From JACCVL01 sp038233135 (GTDB lineage Bacteria; Actinomycetota; Actinomycetes; Propionibacteriales; Nocardioidaceae): DNA of 18,716 bases. Below the pieces are notes generated by a model. That model did not search any database. It saw nothing but the letters and a program-made list of their open reading frames with translations, and was not told where the DNA came from. Positions 14,289-18,716 of the stretch are shown here, one piece after another (within the stretch, counting starts at the first letter, position 1; each line of letters begins with the position of its first letter). The DNA lies in NCBI GenBank assembly GCA_038233135.1, contig JBBSMN010000034.1, positions 1-18,716 on the forward strand, written 5' to 3'. Both the position numbers and the translations under genes were made by a program.

Positions 14289-16654
14289 GCCCGGACCGTG
14301 GGCTCGTCGTCGAGCCGTGGAGACTGCGCGAGACCGGGTTGGACCTCGACAGCCTGGCCCGGACGGAGTCGCTGTTCGCGGTGTCCAACGGTCACATCGG
14401 GCTGCGCGGCAACCTCGACGAGGGCGAGCCCACCGGGGTGCCCGGCACCTACCTCAACGGTGTGCACGAGCGGCGTCCGCTGCCGTACGCCGAAGCCGGC
14501 TACGGGTTCCCCGAGGACGGCCAGACCATCGTCAACGTGCCGGACGGCAAGGTGCTGCGGGTGCTCGTCGACGACGAGCCGCTCGATGTGCGCTACGGCG
14601 ACCTGCACGAGCACGAGCGGACGCTCGACTTCAGGTCCGGGGTGCTCAGCCGGGAGCTGGAGTGGACCTCGCCGGCGCACCAGCGGATCCGCATGCGGTC
14701 CTGGCGGATGGTGTCGCTCACCCAGCGGGCGATCGCCGCGTTCTGCATGGAGATCGAACCGGTCGACGGCGACGCTCGGGTGGTGGTCCAGTCAGGTCTG
14801 GTCGCCAACCAGGACGTTCCGTTGGCGACCGACGACCCCCGAGTCGCCGCAGTCCTGCAAGCACCGCTGGAGAACGAGCTGAGCGGCACCCACGGTGCGT
14901 TCGCAGGCATGGTGCACCACACCCGCGTCAGTGGGCAGCGGATCGCATCGGCGATGGACCACGAGTGGTCGTCACCCAACAAGGTCTCCGCCGACTCCAA
15001 GGCCAACGATGACTGGGCCCGCACCACGATCTCGACCCGGCTCAAGGCCGGCGAGACGCTGCGGGTCGTCAAGTACGTCGCGTACGGGTGGTCGCACCAG
15101 CGGTCCGCGCCCGCGCTGCGCGACCAGGTGGCGGCGGCGCTGAGCGCAGCCCGCGACACCGGATGGGACGGTCTGCTGCAGGAGCAGGCGGACTACCTGG
15201 CCGACTTCTGGGACCGCGCCGACGTGGTGGTGAGCGGCGACCCCGAGATGCAGCAGGCGGTGCGCTTCGCGTTGTTCCACGTGCTGCAGAGCTCGGCGCG
15301 GGCCGAGCGCCGCTCCGTCCCCGCCAAGGGCCTGACCGGCCCCGGCTACGACGGCCACTGCTTCTGGGACAGCGAGACGTTCGTGCTGCCGGTGCTGAGC
15401 CACACCGTGCCCGAGGCGGCCGCCGACGCGCTGCGCTGGCGGCACTCCACCCTCGACGTGGCTCGCGAGCGGGCGCAGCAGCTGGGCTTCGCCGGCGCCG
15501 CCTTCCCGTGGCGGACCATCGACGGCGCGGAGTGCTCGGGCTACTGGCCGGCCGGCACGGCGGCATTTCACATCAACGCCGACATCGCGCACGCCGTCGT
15601 CCACTATGTCCACTCCACCGGGGACGTCGCCTTCGAGCGGGAAGTCGGCCTCGAGCTCCTGGTGGAGACCGCTCGGCTGTGGCGATCGCTGGGCTCGCAC
15701 GACCGGCATGGCCGGTTCCGCATCGACGGGGTCACCGGGCCGGACGAGTACAGCGCGATAGCCGACAACAACGTCTTCACCAACCTGATGGCCGCCAACA
15801 ACATGCGGGCCGCGGCGGAGGCGGCGACGCGGCACCATCGCCAGGCCACCGACCTCGGGGTCGACGCCGAGGAGGCCGCCTCGTGGCGCGACGCCGCCGC
15901 CGCGATGTTCATCCCGTTCGACGACGAGCTGGGCGTCCACCCGCAGTCGGAGGGGTTCACCGATCTCGCAGTCTGGGACTTCGAGGCGACTCAGCCCGAG
16001 CACCGGCCGCTGTTCCTGCACTACCCGTACTTCGACATCTACCGCAAGCAGGTGCTCAAGCAGGCCGACCTCGTGCTGGCGATCCAGATGTGCGGCGACT
16101 ACTTCACCGCCGAGCAGAAGCGGCTCGACTTCGAGTACTACGAGGCGCTCACCGTGCGTGACTCATCGCTGTCGTCGTGCACCCAGGCGGTGGTCGCCGC
16201 CGAGGTCGGCCACCTCGGGCTCGCCTACGACTACGCCAGCGAGGCCGCGTTCATGGACCTGCACGACATCGCCAGCAACACCGGCGGGGGGCTGCACATG
16301 GCCTCGCTGGCCGGTGCGTGGATCGCGCTCGTGCAGGGCTTCGGCGGGCTCCGCGACGACGGGGAGATGCGCTTCAAGCCAGCGCTTCCCGAGGGCCTCG
16401 ACGGGCTGTCGTTCGGGCTGTTGCGCCACCAGGTGCGGCTGCGCGTCGAGGTCGGCCCCCGCAGCGCGACCTACACGGCCACCGGCGGGGACCTGACGTT
16501 GTTCCACTACGGCGAGCAGGTGGATCTCAGCGACGGCAAGACGGTGCGGATGTCCATCGCCAGGCAACCCACGCTGGAGCGGCCACGGCAGCCGGCCGGC
16601 TGCGGTCCGCAAGGTCGGCACGACATGACCTCAGGGACCGTGACTGAGAACTGA
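14285..16654 (+). CDS. GH65 disaccharide phosphorylase (maltose/trehalose/kojibiose type)
   Basis: A 789-residue glycoside hydrolase family 65 enzyme of normal length. An N-terminal beta-sandwich (FAVSNGHIGLRGNLDEG near 31-47) is followed by the (alpha/alpha)6 barrel. The barrel has FWDSETFVLP, the general acid Glu488 in GVTGPDEYS, KQADLVL, and the phosphate-loop region SNTGGGLHMAS; a small C-terminal beta domain closes the protein. The family phosphorolyses alpha-glucosides with inversion, giving beta-glucose 1-phosphate, which the overlapping upstream HAD enzyme would convert to glucose 6-phosphate. Which disaccharide is used cannot be decided by eye. GTG 14285 is chosen over the open frame further up because it forms the GTGA overlap and begins the conserved region. 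The last 24 bases overlap the converging SURF1 gene. A sugar transporter is not in the window. Confidence 0.92.
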   Translation: MSPDRGLVVEPWRLRETGLDLDSLARTESLFAVSNGHIGLRGNLDEGEPTGVPGTYLNGVHERRPLPYAEAGYGFPEDGQTIVNVPDGKVLRVLVDDEPLDVRYGDLHEHERTLDFRSGVLSRELEWTSPAHQRIRMRSWRMVSLTQRAIAAFCMEIEPVDGDARVVVQSGLVANQDVPLATDDPRVAAVLQAPLENELSGTHGAFAGMVHHTRVSGQRIASAMDHEWSSPNKVSADSKANDDWARTTISTRLKAGETLRVVKYVAYGWSHQRSAPALRDQVAAALSAARDTGWDGLLQEQADYLADFWDRADVVVSGDPEMQQAVRFALFHVLQSSARAERRSVPAKGLTGPGYDGHCFWDSETFVLPVLSHTVPEAAADALRWRHSTLDVARERAQQLGFAGAAFPWRTIDGAECSGYWPAGTAAFHINADIAHAVVHYVHSTGDVAFEREVGLELLVETARLWRSLGSHDRHGRFRIDGVTGPDEYSAIADNNVFTNLMAANNMRAAAEAATRHHRQATDLGVDAEEAASWRDAAAAMFIPFDDELGVHPQSEGFTDLAVWDFEATQPEHRPLFLHYPYFDIYRKQVLKQADLVLAIQMCGDYFTAEQKRLDFEYYEALTVRDSSLSSCTQAVVAAEVGHLGLAYDYASEAAFMDLHDIASNTGGGLHMASLAGAWIALVQGFGGLRDDGEMRFKPALPEGLDGLSFGLLRHQVRLRVEVGPRSATYTATGGDLTLFHYGEQVDLSDGKTVRMSIARQPTLERPRQPAGCGPQGRHDMTSGTVTEN

Positions 16655-17434
16655 CGGTGCCGGGGTGGCGTCCGCACGGGTCTCGTCCCGACCGGCCGGG
16701 CGACGCCGGCGCTGCGGGTGGGCCTCGTCGAAGGCGAACCAGCCGTAGGCCAACAGGCCCAGAAAGCCGAACAGGAACCACTGCAGGGCGTAGAAGAAAT
16801 GTGGGCCCATACCGGTCTCCGGCGGGTCCGGGCCGATCAGCCCGCTCTCCCCGGTGGGCGACTCGCGATAGGCCTGCACCCAACCGCCCCGCAACGGCGC
16901 GTCCACGACGTCGCGCAGCGCCGGGGCCACGATCGCGCGGACCGTCCCGTTGGCGGGGGCGACGGCCTCGGGGGGTGCGTCACTGTCGACCCGCAGCCAG
17001 CCCGTGACGCCGACCTGGCCGGTCGGGGCCGCCGGCACGGTGGACCAGTCGGGTGTCCCAGCCGACGACGCGAAGAAGCCACGGTCCACGAGCACGGCCG
17101 AGCCGTCCGCGAGCACCAGCGGGACCACGACGTCCACACCGCGCGCGCCGCCGCGGGTCTGGTAGCGCAGCAGCAGCTGGTCGTCGGCGGCGTACCGGCC
17201 GGTCAGGCTGACGCGGCGCCACTCCTGTGAGTCGGTGGGCGAGCCGCCGACCGGCACCTGTTCGGTGACCGGGACGGGGGCCAGGTCGCGGTTCGCTTCG
17301 ACGACGGCGTTCTCGGCCTGCCGCTGGTCGAGGCGGTGCAGCTGCCACATGCCGAGCCGGGCGCAGACCACCGCGACCACGATGGCGACCACGGCGAGCG
17401 CCAGCCAGCGCCGGGTCAGCAGGAAGCGGTACAC
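16631..17434 (-). CDS. SURF1 family protein (cytochrome c oxidase biogenesis)
   Basis: A 267-residue membrane protein with the SURF1 layout: an N-terminal helix (about 10-28) directly followed by LGMWQLHRLDQRQ, a large extracytoplasmic domain, and a C-terminal helix with HFFYALQWFLFGFLGLLAYGWF. SURF1 proteins help assemble haem-copper terminal oxidases, probably in haem a insertion. The GTG at 17434 is chosen because the protein then begins MYRFLLTRRWL, as family members do, and because TACCGT lies exactly six bases upstream, fitting a leaderless mRNA; the frame extends to 17491 but that part overlaps moaA. The C-terminal tail after the last helix is Arg/Pro/Ala-rich and hydrophilic, and its last codons overlap the GH65 3' end on the other strand. 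Confidence 0.9.
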   Translation of the reverse strand: MYRFLLTRRWLALAVVAIVVAVVCARLGMWQLHRLDQRQAENAVVEANRDLAPVPVTEQVPVGGSPTDSQEWRRVSLTGRYAADDQLLLRYQTRGGARGVDVVVPLVLADGSAVLVDRGFFASSAGTPDWSTVPAAPTGQVGVTGWLRVDSDAPPEAVAPANGTVRAIVAPALRDVVDAPLRGGWVQAYRESPTGESGLIGPDPPETGMGPHFFYALQWFLFGFLGLLAYGWFAFDEAHPQRRRRPAGRDETRADATPAPSVLSHGP

Positions 17435-17440
17435 CGTACG

Positions 17441-17446
17441 ACGGTA
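17441..17446 (-). promoter_or_regulatory. Candidate -10 box for leaderless SURF1 transcript
   Basis: Read leftward, TACCGT (TAnnnT type) is followed by exactly six bases and then the GTG of SURF1. This spacing places the transcription start at or next to the start codon. No clear -35 box was found. Confidence 0.4.
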
Positions 17447-17455
17447 CCCGCGCCG

Positions 17456-17461
17456 TATGAT
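17456..17461 (+). promoter_or_regulatory. Candidate -10 box for leaderless moaA transcript
   Basis: TATGAT (five of six consensus bases) is followed by exactly six bases and then the moaA GTG at 17468. This is the arrangement of actinobacterial leaderless genes, and there is no ribosome binding site in the gap. The -35 region is not recognisable. Confidence 0.55.
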
Positions 17462-17467
17462 GTGCGC

Positions 17468-18460
17468 GTGGACAGCCTGCTCGACCAGCACGGTCGGATC
17501 GCGACCGATTTGCGGGTCTCCCTTACCGACCGTTGCAACCTGCGCTGCGACTACTGCATGCCGGCCGAGGGGCTGGAGTGGATGGCCACAGACATCACCC
17601 TCAGTGACGACGAGGTGGTGCGGCTGGTCGGCATCGCCGTGCAGCTGCTGGGTGTTGGGCAGGTGCGCTTCACCGGCGGTGAGCCGCTGCTGCGTCGCGG
17701 CCTGGTCGACATCGTGACGAAGGTCGCCGCCCTCGAGCCACGACCGCGCATCGCGATGACGACGAACGCGCTGGGACTGTCACGCTCGGCCGACGCGCTG
17801 GCCGCGGCAGGGCTCGACCGCATCAACGTCAGCCTCGACTCGGTACGTCGCGAGACCTTCGCCACCGTCACTCGCCGTGATCGCCTCGCCGACGTGCTTG
17901 CGGGCCTGGGTGCGGCTCGCGCCGCCGGCCTCGACCCGGTTAAGGTCAACGCCGTCCTGCTGCGCGGGGTCAACGACACCGAAGCCCCGGACCTATTGCG
18001 GTGGTGCATCGAGCACGGCTACCGGCTGCGATTCATCGAGCAGATGCCGCTGGACGCTCAGCACGGGTGGGACCGCTCCGCGATGGTGACCGCGGCCGAG
18101 ACCCTGGAACGGCTGTCGCAGCACTTCGACCTGAGCCCGGCCGTCGAACCGCGCGGGTCGGCGCCGGCGGAACTGTTCCTCGTAGACGGTGGGCCGGCGA
18201 CGGTCGGCATCATCGCCTCCGTCACACGGCCCTTCTGCGGCGACTGCGACCGCGTCCGCCTCACCGCCGACGGCCAGGTGCGCAACTGCCTGTTCGCACG
18301 AGCGGAGTCGGACCTGCGGACGGCGCTTCGCTCCGGTGCCGCGGACTCCGAGATCGCCCAGCGCTGGCAGACGGCGATGTGGGGCAAGCGGCCCGGGCAC
18401 GGGATCGACGACGACCGGTTCCTGCAGCCGTCGCGGCCGATGAGCTCCATCGGCGGCTGA
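17468..18460 (+). CDS. moaA: GTP 3',8-cyclase MoaA (molybdenum cofactor biosynthesis)
   Basis: A 330-residue radical SAM enzyme. The N-terminal cluster motif is Cys23, Cys27, Cys30 in CNLRCDYC; the SAM-binding TGGEP is at 69-73; the second iron-sulfur cluster is bound by Cys257, Cys260 and Cys274 (CGDC...NC). The chain ends in the Gly-Gly pair (329-330) needed for activity in known MoaA. It converts GTP to 3',8-cyclo-7,8-dihydro-GTP, the first step of molybdopterin synthesis in the cytoplasm. GTG 17468 is preferred to GTG 17462 because of the -10 box six bases upstream and because it gives the usual short N-terminus. No other moa or moe gene is visible, so this copy stands alone in the window. 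It ends one base before the converging small gene. Confidence 0.95.
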   Translation: MDSLLDQHGRIATDLRVSLTDRCNLRCDYCMPAEGLEWMATDITLSDDEVVRLVGIAVQLLGVGQVRFTGGEPLLRRGLVDIVTKVAALEPRPRIAMTTNALGLSRSADALAAAGLDRINVSLDSVRRETFATVTRRDRLADVLAGLGAARAAGLDPVKVNAVLLRGVNDTEAPDLLRWCIEHGYRLRFIEQMPLDAQHGWDRSAMVTAAETLERLSQHFDLSPAVEPRGSAPAELFLVDGGPATVGIIASVTRPFCGDCDRVRLTADGQVRNCLFARAESDLRTALRSGAADSEIAQRWQTAMWGKRPGHGIDDDRFLQPSRPMSSIGG

Positions 18461-18461
18461 G

Positions 18462-18647
18462 TCACTCGTCGAGCAGGCTGACGTCCCGCAAGAAGCCGCG
18501 CGCGCCCAGGAAGGCGGCCAACGACTCGCGGTGGGCCCCGCAGGCGGTCCACTGCTTGCGACGGTCGGGGGTGTGGATCTTGGGGTTGTTCCAGGCCAGC
18601 ACCCAGGTGGCGGTCTCGTTACAGCCCTTCGCCGAGCAGCCGGTCAT
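18462..18647 (-). CDS. Small conserved-looking protein with CxxxxC/CxxH putative zinc site
   Basis: A 61-residue protein. Cys4 and Cys9 near the start and Cys36 with His39 in the middle could form a treble-cysteine/His metal site. Between them lies TWVLAWNNPKIHTPDRRKQW, and the tail is ESLAAFLGARGFLRDVSLLDE. I recall very similar short actinobacterial proteins (WNNPK-HTPDRRK-W...C..H pattern) that are annotated as hypothetical or, with no evident basis, as acetone carboxylase; no function is known to me. The ATG at 18647 starts the conserved part; an alternative GTG at 18704 would run through a strong hairpin. There is no clear ribosome binding site. It converges on moaA with a one-base gap. 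Confidence 0.75.
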   Translation of the reverse strand: MTGCSAKGCNETATWVLAWNNPKIHTPDRRKQWTACGAHRESLAAFLGARGFLRDVSLLDE

Positions 18648-18666
18648 CGCCAACGTGCCGGGACAT

Positions 18667-18709
18667 ACGTGTGCCGGACGGCCACGGGGGACGCCGTCCG
18701 GCACAACGT
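18667..18709. terminator. Strong hairpin near the right edge, possible terminator
   Basis: A perfect 12-base-pair stem (18671-18682 with 18693-18704) surrounds a 10-base loop. A further four pairs (ACGT with ACGT) form outside it with one bulged A. No T-run follows on either strand. It lies 20-60 bases upstream of the small leftward gene, so it could end transcription of a gene beyond the window edge or act in that small gene's leader. Confidence 0.45.
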
Positions 18710-18716
18710 GCTCCGA

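Overview
The window is about 18.7 kb of very GC-rich DNA with densely packed genes and a strong G/C preference at third codon positions. GTG starts are frequent. Gene content (SURF1, a class of MoaA, GlnA4-like glutamine synthetase homologue, GH65 phosphorylase paired with a beta-phosphoglucomutase-like enzyme) points to a chromosomal segment of an actinomycete. Nocardioidaceae or a relative is my guess, which the sequence alone does not prove. No rRNA, tRNA, CRISPR, IS element or phage gene was seen. No gene-free stretch exceeds 300 bases; the longest, 4151-4363, holds only a doubtful small antisense frame.

Layout. Positions 1-2120 hold the 3' part of an ABC-F ATPase, an enoyl-CoA hydratase/isomerase and a YkvA-type DUF1232 protein. 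Positions 2249-6723 hold an ABC exporter half-transporter, a divergent SDR with a degenerate active site, and a secreted sulfatase broken by a one-base frameshift. Positions 6757-13457 hold a six-gene cassette: APC-type ethanolamine permease and FadR-type GntR regulator leftward; GlnA4-like gamma-glutamyl ligase, aldehyde dehydrogenase, SDR and class-I-amidotransferase-type gamma-glutamyl hydrolase rightward. Positions 13530-16654 hold a beta-phosphoglucomutase-like HAD enzyme overlapping a GH65 disaccharide phosphorylase. The right end holds SURF1 (leftward), moaA (rightward) and a small CxxxxC/CxxH protein (leftward).

How the genes work together. The central cassette reads as a cobalamin-independent ethanolamine utilisation route. 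Ethanolamine is imported, joined to glutamate by the GlnA4-like ligase, oxidised through an aldehyde to gamma-glutamylglycine, and split to glutamate and glycine. The first step and its GntR control have been described for Streptomyces coelicolor GlnA4, and M. tuberculosis has a similar glnA4/amidotransferase/aldC/SDR neighbourhood; the later steps are inferred here by analogy with the Puu putrescine pathway. A divergent control region with a consensus-like -35 box and a 22-bp inverted repeat separates the two arms. The SDR of this cassette has Gln where the catalytic Lys of the YxxxK motif is expected, which is the most surprising residue-level feature of the cassette.

The HAD/GH65 pair should phosphorolyse an alpha-glucosidic disaccharide and feed the beta-glucose 1-phosphate to glycolysis. 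SURF1 and moaA share a very short divergent promoter region in which both strands show a TAnnnT -10 box exactly six bases before a GTG, the hallmark of leaderless transcripts.
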